64,000 nt of DNA from Mnemiopsis leidyi (Eukaryota; Ctenophora; Tentaculata; Lobata; Bolinopsidae). The notes below the pieces were generated by a model, which ran no database searches, was not told the origin of the DNA, and worked only from the letters and a program-made list of their open reading frames with translations. The DNA is taken from contig JH152834.1 of NCBI GenBank assembly GCA_000226015.1, forward strand, positions 107,605 to 171,604, written 5' to 3'. A program made the translations under genes and the position numbers. Positions 1 to 11,500 of this stretch are shown piece by piece (the stretch's first letter is position 1; each line of letters opens with the position of its first letter).

Positions 1-249
1 AATTAAGTATCACATTAGATTTTCGTGTTGGTGAAAACGAAAACGACCTCATCTGATTACCTAAGATAATAGATTTGCACTTAAGTACCGACTTCGAGCA
101 CTGTATTGCGGGATTATAGCTGCGGTTTTTCTGCGTCCGGCGGTTTTTCTGCGACCGGCTATTTTAGAGCAGCAAAGTTTCCTCAAGACTTCCCGGGAAC
201 TTGCAGTTCATGGAGAAACTTATCCGAGTTAAACCTAGCAAGATTTCAG

Positions 250-377
250 TTTTCTATGTGTTCTATAGAACTGAGTTTTTCTGCTCTTCTATAATACAAC
301 CTGTTTAGGACAATTTTCTGTGTGTTCTATAGAAATGAGTTTTCTACTCTCTCTAATACAAACTGCGCAGAACAATT
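250..377. repeat. two-copy tandem repeat, about 63 bp unit
   Basis: Copies at about 250-313 and 314-377 share the core TGTGTTCTATAGAA followed by a TGAGTTTT...CTCT...AATACAA pattern, with scattered substitutions and small indels. It is not coding. Confidence 0.75.
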
Positions 378-432
378 CATGACTTATGGGGGGCAAAGCC
401 ACACTAAGCCCCTCAAACTCTATAAACATATA

Positions 433-445
433 TACAACATTGAGG

Positions 446-494
<49 letters not shown>

Positions 495-519
495 GTACTA
501 CTATATTANNNNNNNNNNN

Positions 520-564
<45 letters not shown>

Positions 565-577
565 CCTCAATATTGTA
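433..577. repeat. (TA)n tract with inverted flanks and 11-base N gap
   Basis: A long TA repeat is interrupted by N at 509-519. It is bracketed by inverted arms: TACAACATTGAGGCC at 433-447 and its near reverse complement at 563-577 (one mismatch). It can form a cruciform. It could be a MITE whose centre expanded as a microsatellite, or a palindrome the assembler could not close. Open reading frames across it are only Tyr-Ile repeats. Confidence 0.8.
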
Positions 578-1113
578 GTCTCACTAATAATCACTTAATT
601 ACGGAATTAATCATCTTCATCGTATACAGTTCTAGAAAGACGGTAGTTTCGTGTGATATTCTTGTCGTTTTGTCTTTTTGAGTGTTGCGTAACTGTGAGT
701 GTGTCCCTTCACAATCTGGTCAAACTTGAACTTCAATATAATACGATTGTGCGATGAATGTCTTGTGGACATTTTATTGAGCTTTTTCGTGTGGCTCACA
801 TTTGTTGTCGCTTGTTGGTAGTCGCTTTCTTGCTCAGTAGAATGTTCGTGTGAAAGTTGTGAAATAAGTCAACAGTTTTTAGACTTACACGACTGTGCCT
901 AGTTGTCCCTCACTGGAATCACTTTCTCAAAAACTCAACAACGATCTCTTAACTCGTCCTTAAGTTTAAATGTTTCTATGGCAGGTTCTTCATGACAGAT
1001 CTAAATTTTCATTTCTTATGGTCCATATTTTTGTTTGAAAGTACTTTATAGTAATTTAAAACCTAATTCGGACTTAAAAGGTTTTGTATGTAAAGTAAAA
1101 AGAACTCCAAATC

Positions 1114-2096
1114 ATGAGAGTTACATTGATCCTGTTCTCGTGTTTATTGCCACTAGTTTCTTCATTAGCTTGCCAGGAATGTACCACTTCAATACCTAGT
1201 GTTAAAGGTAACTATCCTTTATCATCTGTTCTTAATTAAAAAGACTAAGAATAACTGAAAGTTAAAAAGAGAATACTAGAATTCTTGTAAAGAGATTAAG
1301 AACAACTGACAGTTATTTAAAAGAGAATACTGGAATTAAGAACAACTGAAAGTTATAACAACTACTAGAATTAACAACTACTGAAAGTTAAAGAGAGACC
1401 TCTAGAATTCTTCTAAACTCTAAACCGTTGTGCGTCACCCAGGTTGTTTGGAAGAAGGTGACTGTGGTGCCTGCAGCAATGCTACTGATCAGTCTACGTA
1501 TTGTACTAAAGGAGATTCTTGTATCACTCTTATCTATACGTGAGATGTTTTCTTCAGAGTCACAGACTGTTCTCTTCAGAGTTCTTCCTAACTTACGTAC
1601 TTACTGACTTACACGAAAGTTTCTTATCGTACTTACTTAGCGTTATAAATATAGTGCAAGAATCTGTGTGTAACAAAGCATTCCACAGGAACGACAAGGA
1701 AACGAAGATAATCAAAACGTGTGGAAATAGTCAGACTAACCCCTTCTCTTACTGCGACTCTTTGAGTACGCACCACAGCAAGCTGGGAATATGTAAGCTT
1801 ATTTAGCTTCTTTGTTCGGGTTTCTATTAGACTGCTTGTAACAGCTGTATAAGCTATAAATCTTGGTAAGCTAAAAATCTTCGTAAGCTTTAAATCTTGG
1901 TAAGCTTTCTAAATCTTGACAACGAAAAGGTATAATGTCGCTCTACGTCTGCTGCTATAATTGACATTCTACATGTACTATTCCAGGTAACACATGGCTG
2001 TGCTATTATCCACTGTGTAACGGAGCGTACAATCCCGTATACTCCAACTATCTGTATCTGAGTATACTGCCTATGTTACTACTTGTTCCTACTTAA
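1114..2096 (+). CDS. Ly6/uPAR-like, cysteine-rich GPI-anchored surface protein
   Basis: Four exons are visible: 1114-1207, 1443-1539, about 1655-1792 and 1987-2096 (stop TAA 2094-2096). Exon 1 gives a signal peptide (hydrophobic run LILFSCLLPLVSSLA) then CQECTT. Exon 2 adds GCLEEGDCGAC and YCTKGDSC. Exon 3 carries further Cys residues, and exon 4 gives WLCYYPLCNGA followed by a hydrophobic tail, as in GPI-anchored proteins. Cys spacing ending in C-N fits the three-finger Ly6/uPAR superfamily, which acts at the cell surface as ligand or receptor modulator; the specific role is unknown. Exons 1-2 and 3-4 each join in frame, but the best donor of exon 2 (1540) does not match the exon 3 frame by one base. 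A weaker donor at 1521 would fix the frame but lose a Cys. The gene is antisense to DYNC2H1 and just beyond its last visible exon. Confidence 0.6.
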
Positions 2097-2534
2097 TGAT
2101 CCTCACTTCTTTTGTTTATAATTTGAATATTGTTGTAAATTTTGGGAACCTGATGCCTGAAAAGGTTCAGGAATTCATTGAACTTGCTTAAATGAGATAG
2201 TTGATATTTCAACCTGTTAAAGACAAGTTTAAACAAGACTCAAGTGGTGAAAGCGTTGAATGTTGACTTTCTTTCTCATTTATTTAATAGTTTGGACTTT
2301 TATTTGTTTCAGAAATGATTTGGTTAAGCCGTTCTAGTTATCAAGTTATTCCCCTCGTCCCTTGTTTCTGTAAGCTATTCAAAAAGAAGCTTTCTATAGT
2401 ACAACAATGCAAGATACATTCTATCTTTAAAACAAATGCTTTCAATTAAAGGATATACGTTTGATCCCGGGAATGATTAAACATCTTCCTGAAAAACAGT
2501 ATTGGGTTTGAATTAAAGTCGGAAAACACCCTAC
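2097..2534. other. no gene seen between Ly6-like gene and last DYNC2H1 exon
   Basis: This is AT-rich sequence. It begins directly after the donor of the DYNC2H1 exon at 2535-2671 when read on the minus strand, so it should be intron. No matching continuation of the dynein linker is visible here. Confidence 0.6.
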
Positions 2535-5500
2535 CTGTTCCCTGGGTAGAGCACCACGCCCAAATATAGGTTCTAGGAAGACCCACTTTCTCTGTATCTG
2601 ATTGAGATCATGTAGATAGGAGTCTAGAGAGGCCAGTCTCGTCTCCCACAGTCCTGCTTTATCCGCAAATCCTACATCGAGATATCATCATTCATCAGGA
2701 CTAGGTAATTTACTTCTGGTAAAACACAGCTACGATACAGTAAAAACAGTTAAAGAAGTAAAAAATCTACGGAGAACATTGCAGCGTATGCTGACAGGTT
2801 ACCTTTAAAGTAAGGGCTGTCTTTCAATGACTGAAGTAAAGATTGGTGATCTCCAACTTGAGTTAGCATTTCCTTCCAGTCCTTGATGATCTGAACTTCC
2901 AGACCGTTTGTGTCCTCGTATTTGGACAAGGAGAACACAGCTCCAGCTCCCCATACCTGTACAGAGTTGAAGGTTTATGTACAGAACAATAATTATCGTA
3001 TGACTATGATGTAGTAGAAACTAGGAAGTGTAAACTAGAAAGTATAAACAGTACGACTATCTAGTATTCACCGAACTTTGTTTCTATAATACGGCTCCTG
3101 ATCAGTTCTTACTTCTTATTATCAGTAACTTTACAACATCACTTCTAGATTATTGCAAAGTAGACATTCCTGTACTTTACAAATTAAATAAACCTCGAGT
3201 TCTGTAAGAGCGTCCCTAATAGAGACCTCCCCCTGAGCCCTGCTGTTCAGCTCCTTCAGTGCATCCACGTTCTCGATAATCTTGTCAGACATGCTCAGCA
3301 GTTCCGATACTCTGAGTTTAGCGATATCCGTTGTTCGGGGCAAACCTGGGGCAGGGACAAGTTACGATATAGTCCGAAGTATAAACCCCCTGATAAAACA
3401 GGGGGTTTTGTCTATCAAACCCCGTTAGCGTAATGAGGTGAACTAAGGGGGATTACGTACAAAATTAAAGAAAAAGTACCGATATTTTTAGCTTATCATT
3501 TGTCAAGTTTTGGCGCCCCAAAAATACCATTCTCTATAATTGAAGCTGGTATATAAAATCTTGTTTGATACAAATTAGACTTAGTAACAAACAAACCTAT
3601 GATTCTGTAAAGTTCTACCCAGTGATTATTGGAGAGATGTTCTCCCCTGACGTACTTCAAATACGGTATCACATCTTGCGTCTTCTCTATCTGGAGATCA
3701 ATACAGTGTTTTACTGAGACAGGATAATTGAGAGGTGATTAACTCATAGAAAAATTGAAAATTAAATATTCAAATCGGAATGTTGTGTCTCCTCAACGAA
3801 AAAATGCACCTCATTAGTATAAAAATGAAAGAAGAAGATAAACCAGTCCAAGTCGATGAACAACAAACCTCCTTCTGAATCTTAACAATCATGGGAGTTG
3901 GCTCCCCCTGAGCCTTTATCTCATTTCTCATCTTCTCCGACCAAGATATCATCAGATCTTCAAGCTGGTGTAGAGACCCTCTAAACGATACCCAGTCTTC
4001 TTGAACCAGCTTCTTCAGTTCACTACTGTACGCCTCGTACAGCGACCACATCTTCTCCTGGAGTAGATATGGGATATTAACAGGAGGACTTAGTGTGACC
4101 AGGTGAGGGGATAGTGGGATGGTTTTAGTGAAATATTTTTTACTTTGTTTAGATATGGTGTTAGTTTCATCCGTCAAAGCTATCATAATCTCATTAACCT
4201 GTATTAGTATCTTGTGGAATGAAAGAAAACCTCTGAATCATCTCGATATTTAATCTGCTTTTTCCAGACGAAATTAAAAGCCAATAACTCAAACTTACAT
4301 GTTCTGATATTTGCGAGTCGAGCTGATCAATGGAGTCAGAGGGAGGCGGTGTTAAACCGAAATGTTCACATTCCTCAACAATCTTGACATAGGCCTCATT
4401 CACTTCTTTAAACTCTTCCCGTCTTTCCTTTAGTCCTTCTATCGTTTTCTGAAGATTTAACAATTAACGTTCGAGTTTTTCTATCAAAGAGTAACAATTT
4501 TCTAACTTGTTGGAAGTTAACTTTAGGTACTTCGTGCGAATTTGAAAGTATCATTCAGTATTTCCTATCACAAACCCGCCACAATACTACATTCGCTCTC
4601 ATTGTTCTGAGAAATTCACTCTACTTCCACTCGCATCAATGATTAATGCCACTTCACCAAACTGGTAAAATTTAGTAACAGTAGCCATGAAGAATTCTCT
4701 TTAGTTTGGGATATAGATTTAGTTAACAGAGGAATCCGTCAACTGACCTTGATTGAACTTTCGACTCTAATATGATGTTAATTGACCAGCACTATTTGAA
4801 GCGCATTTAGCGTTACAGATACCTGCTTAAGATAAGGCAAAAGTTAAGTTAAGGCAGAAGATGAATATCTTAAATTTTCATACTTAGATTAAGATATCTA
4901 TTTCAAAAGAGAGTATTTAGAAATGCGAGGTTCCAATGTTCAGTGTCAAGTCTCCTCTGGGTTGCTGGTATAGTAATAAGGGTTTTGACTTTTGCGATCT
5001 CTTTTGGTCGGCTCAGCCGAAAGAACTTGAAACGGGGACTAAGGGTTAAATAGGGAGTCCGGAGTGTGCGGTTAAAAGACCAAGAGTTTTTCTCGTAGCC
5101 TCAGAAGTTCCAAGATTCAACAAAACTGCCTGGGATCTAATAGAACCAATCCAGATAAAAGGTAAATTATCCAATCTGATTACAACAAGGCTTATACTCT
5201 TAACTCTTGAGCAATACCAATGCCGGTTATAAAATACTGATAGGTAAAATTCTATGGTGATTTTGACCTCAGCAACACATTTTGTGAAAAGGTACCAATG
5301 GAATGAGCATGAATCGATTTGGATGGCACCAATGGTCGCCAAATGGGCAAATTGCCCTTAGTCCCTCACAATGCATTTTATTTTCGGAGAACATTCGCTT
5401 TGAATGACTTGAGGGTCGGACAAAGTCAAGCTATGCTTTGCTCTAAGAGATCACCTGGACACAAAATGTTAACTTAGGTACAGTTCGTCAGATCAAGCTC

Positions 5501-8500
5501 TCACAGTAAATTTGGATTTAGTCGTGGTCAGACAATAAACAATTAATGATTATCCTGTCTAGTTTTCAAATCCCAAGCTCCCTAGCTCTGCAAAATAAGG
5601 AGATCAAAAAAGGTAGGTTTGTCCAACCATTTTGAAATGGTAATACGTTTACATCAAGGAGCAGTTGATCTAGCATTTTTTATGGGGTCATGTGATTACT
5701 GGGTCCACATGGTTGCGGGCTGCTCTCAGTCACTCTATAATTTGATCATTTTGTTTGATGCTCCATAGCCCTCAGAATTTTAGGAACCATTGTTTGATGA
5801 AGTTGGCATAACATGTGATATAGTTTTCTGTGTGAGATAACATTCTATTGTATATTGCCAGCCGATTTGTCGCTATAATTCCATCCTTGAATAAACTTAT
5901 CTAAGTGGCTTTTTGATTCTGTAACATGAGTGATCGCATAATTTTTCTTGTGTGCAAATATTGACCGAATATTAATTTACTTACTTTATTCGATCATCAA
6001 AGCTCCAAACATGTTAAAGGAGTAAGGAGTAGGGAGTAAGGGGAAGAAGTAAAGTCACTTGAAATGGCGCATCGTCGTCCCTCACGAAGAAGCTCTCTGG
6101 TCTTACTCTGGCTTATAATCACCGATTCAGGAAAAGGTAGGGGTACTTAAGTAACATGATCGAGACCCCTCCTCTATGTGTCATTTTATACAAGGGTGAC
6201 CAAGTACTTACCAAGTACTGAACACTGACTTACTGCTCAAATTTAAAATTTTCTTGGTTAATTGTTACCTCTGTTTTTAATAATTTTCAACGGCTGAAAT
6301 CAGCTATTTCACTAAACTTTTACGGACTTGGTTACTTAGAGTGCAGCAGAGCTGTGTTGGAATGAAACTAAACTCGACACTACACAGGGTGGAAAGCGGT
6401 AGAACGGGGAGTTAAATTTGACCACGATCTGGAGAAATACCCTCTGTACATAAAGAGTAAGAGTGTGGTGGAAAGTGGAGATAAAATAATCGTTATGTTC
6501 CCAGGGGCAGGGGGACTTAATATCGTTAACCGTTTGCCAAACGGCGGTTACTATCTCTTTGATTGCACCGGAGATGGCTATTACAAACGGTTCTTAAACC
6601 CTATCCCGTTAGCTGAAGAAAAGATCTGGAAAATCACCTTGAAGAAAACCTCGGTTATCAGAATTGTAATCCAGTGTAACGAAGTGGAGGTTGTCAACAA
6701 AACGATATCTAACTCAACATGCGGAACAGATCCAGCTCCCTGGAGCAGGGACGTGGAGGAAGTAATGTTTCAAAGATCGGATACAGCCTCTGATTATTAT
6801 GCGAAATTTTATCAAGGTAATACTGATATATTTCATTTGATGTGACTGTAAGTAAGTTTACTAGAAAGAAATAGGAAACCAGGGGCTAAGGGTTTGAGGA
6901 AAGGGGCAAGGTTCGTCGTACCTAGTTTTGTAAACATAAATTATAACTCAGATATCTATTTCCTCATTCATATTTCTGCACTTCAACAAAATTTGTAAAT
7001 GCAAACTATCATCATATGAAAACTAAATATATTTAAGAAGCGCAAATGATTATAGAAGGGTCACAAACAAATTGTTCTTGAGAGTCTAACTAACCGCCGC
7101 ATCGCCCTCCAAGTCGACGTTCTTTGGTCTGAGCTGGTTCCAGCGCGCAGTAAACTTAGCGAGCTGACTTGCAAACTTCTTGACGTGAGACTTCGTGTTT
7201 CCTCGCATAACTTCCACCTGCGAGACAATATGTTTCTTAACTGTGATCATGACAAACTCTAGATATAAGTCTTAGTTTGTCAAATACTTTTTGTAGTTCT
7301 GCTATCTTTATAGTAGTACTACTACTTTATAGTTGATCTATTTAAGAATTTCTAATAATAAAGTGACAATTTTATTTAAAAATTGTGAGATCCCATGTTT
7401 GTCGTCAAGTTTTCTTTAAAGCAAGATGTTCACCTGCTCCTTTATCATGAGCTCGTGACTTTCAATCAGAAGTTCTAATTTATCCCACTTTGTCTGCAGT
7501 TCGGAGATCTGTTCCACCCCGCTACCAGCCACACTTCTAAGTAGTCTGTTCTTTGTCTCCGCTTCCTGAAGTAGATTAAAAGTTTAAGTAGATTTAGAGT
7601 AGATTTAGAGTAGATTTGGTCATGAGAACTTGATGTCCGGGATGGATGAATCAAGTCGATATTCCAGAGTCAAAGAAGTACATACACCATTATGTAGTTG
7701 ATTCAAATTGTGATACCAAATAAAATAAAGAACAGAATTTCTGGGGAGGTGTCACAAATTACAAACCCCATTTCTCAAAATGTTGACTTACATTTGTTTT
7801 TGGAGGTCAACCGATAAATTTTAAGAAATGAGGCGCAAAATCTTGGAAAATTTAAGACACTTCTCCAGAAATACCGTTATTCATTAAAGATTCAAAGCTT
7901 TTATTAAAAAACTGGTATACCTTGAATAGAGGTTGTACGGTGGGCTTGTTGGCAGTTAACTGAGCGTGTTCCTTGTTTGCTGCTCCCACTTCCTCAACCT
8001 GAAATACACCACAGTTCCACAGCTAATTCATATAGACTGTTTGGACTGTATGTTATATATAGTAAATTGTATAAAAGTATAAAGGTAAGGGAAATGCAGA
8101 TAAGACAGCGATGCTCAACAGCAATTCTGTCAGTTGTACCCTAACTTCACGAACTGACGCGACGGTTTATGTACATAACGGTTTGTGTACATGTACTTAC
8201 GGTTTGTGTACAGGTACTTACGGTTTGTGGGCGGGTGGTGAGCGTGTCCATGCCGTCAGTAATGAACTTGTCAATAGTGCTAATATCAGACATGGCACTC
8301 CGTCTCAAAGTTAGGAGTAGGGTATCCATCAGAGTCTGGATGTGATCGTCTATTGTAGCTTTTACCGGAGCTGTACTTACGGTCAGGCAGTCCACTTTTA
8401 TCTCACTGAGAACAAAATGTTGCGTGTTATTCATGTTTGTAGTCGCCCTTGAAGCAGACTTCCCCCGGTGCTACCCTTGCCCAAAACAACATCAGAGTGG

Positions 8501-11500
8501 CACCAAAGTAAGTAAATAGTTGTCACATATAGTTTCTTGCAATCCTATCATTAAAATCCAATCATCAAAAGCGTGACTGTTACACTAAATCTGAACGTAG
8601 AGTCTCACAAACGACAGAATCACACTGGGAAGATCTCAAAACTATACCTAGGTAGGCGTTCTGCTTCCCTTCCTTTCTGCTTCAGAGCTTTAAAGTTAAG
8701 TTCCCAATCAGCAGTAGAAGTCAGAGTTTCCCCGATCATCAGTTCCAAGTCTATGTTTCCTAGAACTACCCACGGTTTGAACTGATCCAGGACTTTGCTG
8801 AGTCTCTGAGGTGGGATCAGGGAATTAAAATTTTGTATGAACTGATAGACTTGTTTTCTCATTATCGATGAAGTATTTACTAAGCGCACTAGGGAAACAA
8901 CTTAAGGGTCAGGAAGTTAGGAGAGGGTGATGGAATACCTGGAAAAGCAGTTCTGCTTTAGAGTAAACAGTGTAGAAATGTGCAGCATTCCTGTCGATAA
9001 TAGCTGGGAAAATTACTTTTCCGTCGTCGTTGCTGTAAGAAATAAAGTATTTAAGAAGAGGGTAAAATTTGTTCAACATAAATACAATTTGATGAAGCTG
9101 TAACGTTTAATTGAAGTTATCATGTCCACACTAGTAGTGTATCACATGACTGACCTGATGGGAGCATCAAGTCCTTTAAAGTGGTTTGGAATACAGAGGA
9201 ACTTTTTCATCTCACGATAATACTTCGCTTTGACTTCCTCCAGGGGCGGCCTGAATCCTAACTGTCCTTGTCTATATACGATCTGTAGGATAGAGACGTC
9301 GATAACGGACAGTTTTTATATAGCTGTTAAAAAGTAGACGATTTTATTCTATCATAGTAGTCAATAATAGTACCTCAGTTTCTGAAATTTCTTTCTTCCA
9401 TATCGATCAAATCTGATTACTGTACGTTTAAAGATTGGATATGATGAACGTGTAACATGATCATTTCAAACCTCAATCTTTATTTCTGACAAATTATTGT
9501 TGAGGTTCTCCAGTCCCATCTGATACTGATGTTCCAGAGCTTTGTACAGTTGTCTGTCCCAATGTATTCTCCACGGCCTCATGTTATCTTTAGAGAAACC
9601 TGAGAATAAAGATAGTAAAGTTCAAACTCTTAAAAAACTCTTGAAATAATTCTCGCAACTCACAACGTCAAATTTGGTAGATTGGTAGAACTTGTTGACA
9701 AAGTTTAGCTGAATTCCCGAATGTCATCCTAATAAAAAGTTACTGTGAGTATAAACTTTACTTTAAGTGTTTAGTGTAAAATGAAATGACAGTGCCAGGT
9801 AACCTTGCTGATGAAGTGTAGTCATGATCCCTCGAATCTCGTTGAGACTTTCCTTCCACCTCATCTGTTGTCTCAACAATTCTATAGTCATCAGGTTTAC
9901 CACCTGTACAGTTTACAATTTATATATCACTAAAATATAGTTTACACTGAACGTTACACGCCTTCTTATTCCAAATACACACCTAAGATATCGTTTTCAA
10001 AATGGATTTGTACTCAATCATATAATGTTTAAATTTCATCCAGTGCAGTGAAGAATCTGATGAAGAACAAAGCAGGACCTTGTCAGCGATATCGAAGTGA
10101 CACTTCCTGAGTTTTCTGTTCTCAATAGTGAGTCTGTCAGCAGCGCTCTGTAGTCTATTTATGTAGGATTCAAGCTCGGCTGGGTTGTCCCACGTGACCT
10201 GTTGGAGGGGAACATTCGTTAACATTGTTATCTATTTAGAAATGTTATATCAACATCAGATCACAAGTGTCAAATTTGGGTTTAAAAATTAAGTAAGGTT
10301 ATCGCTGGAATTGTTCATAGTTCATAAGTGAAGAAATAATTTAAAGGTCATCGAAAGATCCCTGAAAGCTTTACTTAAACCCTATATTTAAATGTCATCC
10401 GGAACAGAAAGATCCCTGAACTCCTGACTGACCTGAACTTTGTTGCTCTTTCCCTTGACTCCAGGTTTAGGATTCTTGATAGTCTCCTCAAAACTTACTG
10501 CACTGTCCAACATCATGAGTTTCTGACACTCTAACATTTGTTCGTCTATTGAGTTGTAGAAATTCTCCACCTGCCATGGTCACCATCAGAACCTTAACTA
10601 AGTTTATTACTATTTAACTAGAAAACTGAGTCGAGTAATTTGCAGATTCTAATAATTCCAGAAACTTTGAAGGAATCGGTTAATCAGGGGGATGGGGTAA
10701 GATTACCATAATTTTTTTACCATTTGGCCTACGTCCGGGTGTTATCGTTAAGGTCAAATGACAGTGACCATGGTCAAACTTTTTATATTGCTGCGGTCAT
10801 GGTCAAGTTTCTTCACCATGCAGACTATGTGGCAAATTCCAGGGTGTCATGGTCACGGTTAGTGCCGTACCCCCTCCCCTAATCACATTTACATTTACTG
10901 GTCTTCTAGACGCCTTGAAGGCTTATCAATATCCCATGGTAACGAAACCTCCCCAGGGATAATACACTCACTAGTCACTACAATACAATAAACTTAGTTA
11001 CTACACCTGTTTAAGAACAACGCCGTGTCGATAGAACTTCTGAGCGGTAGCTGCAACTTTTTGTATCTTGGTAGGGATGACAAAGCCGAGTGCAGTTAGC
11101 TGTCTTACTTCTCTCAGTAGAGATACCAGTCTCTCGCTGTAAAACACTCGCAGTTTACCTGGGCAAGGATTTTGTTATTTTTTAGTCATGTTTTTCGGAA
11201 AATATGTTATTACATCGAAAACTTCTCTCCTCCCACCCAATTAATGCTATTCATTTGATAATTCGTAATAGGATACGACAGAACGACCTCACATATAACT
11301 GCCTTACCGTCCGAGTGTGAGAGGTCCATAAGTTTTCCTCCCATCTGTAGAGCTAGTGGGTTTTCTCTGTCTTCTAGCAGATTCTCCACTTCGTTTACCC
11401 ACAACTCAACCTGCAAGTCAGCAGTATAGAACTCTTAGATATAAACTAATCGGATATGCAGCCGAGAAAGTACCTTAGACCCTTTCAATGGTCCTTTAAT

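Larger units (their letters stand above)
1..1113. other. non-coding left flank with repeats
   Basis: I see no gene here. The stretch holds an imperfect tandem duplication and a TA dinucleotide tract with inverted flanks (separate entries), followed by ordinary AT-rich sequence leading to the Ly6-like gene. If DYNC2H1 continues leftwards, this is intron sequence of that gene. I looked on the minus strand for the next DYNC2H1 exon and did not find it. Confidence 0.6.

Noticed and set aside
289-681. Open frames on both strands over the TA tract
   Set aside because: They are Tyr-Ile repeats read through a dinucleotide repeat and N bases.
1114-2096. Three-finger toxin
   Set aside because: Cys pattern is of the Ly6/uPAR type and the hydrophobic C-terminal tail points to a GPI-anchored cell-surface protein; nothing indicates a venom role.
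8111-8314. Plus-strand frame over the DYNC2H1 exon 21 region
   Set aside because: Shadow of the dynein exon and of the 21-nt repeats.
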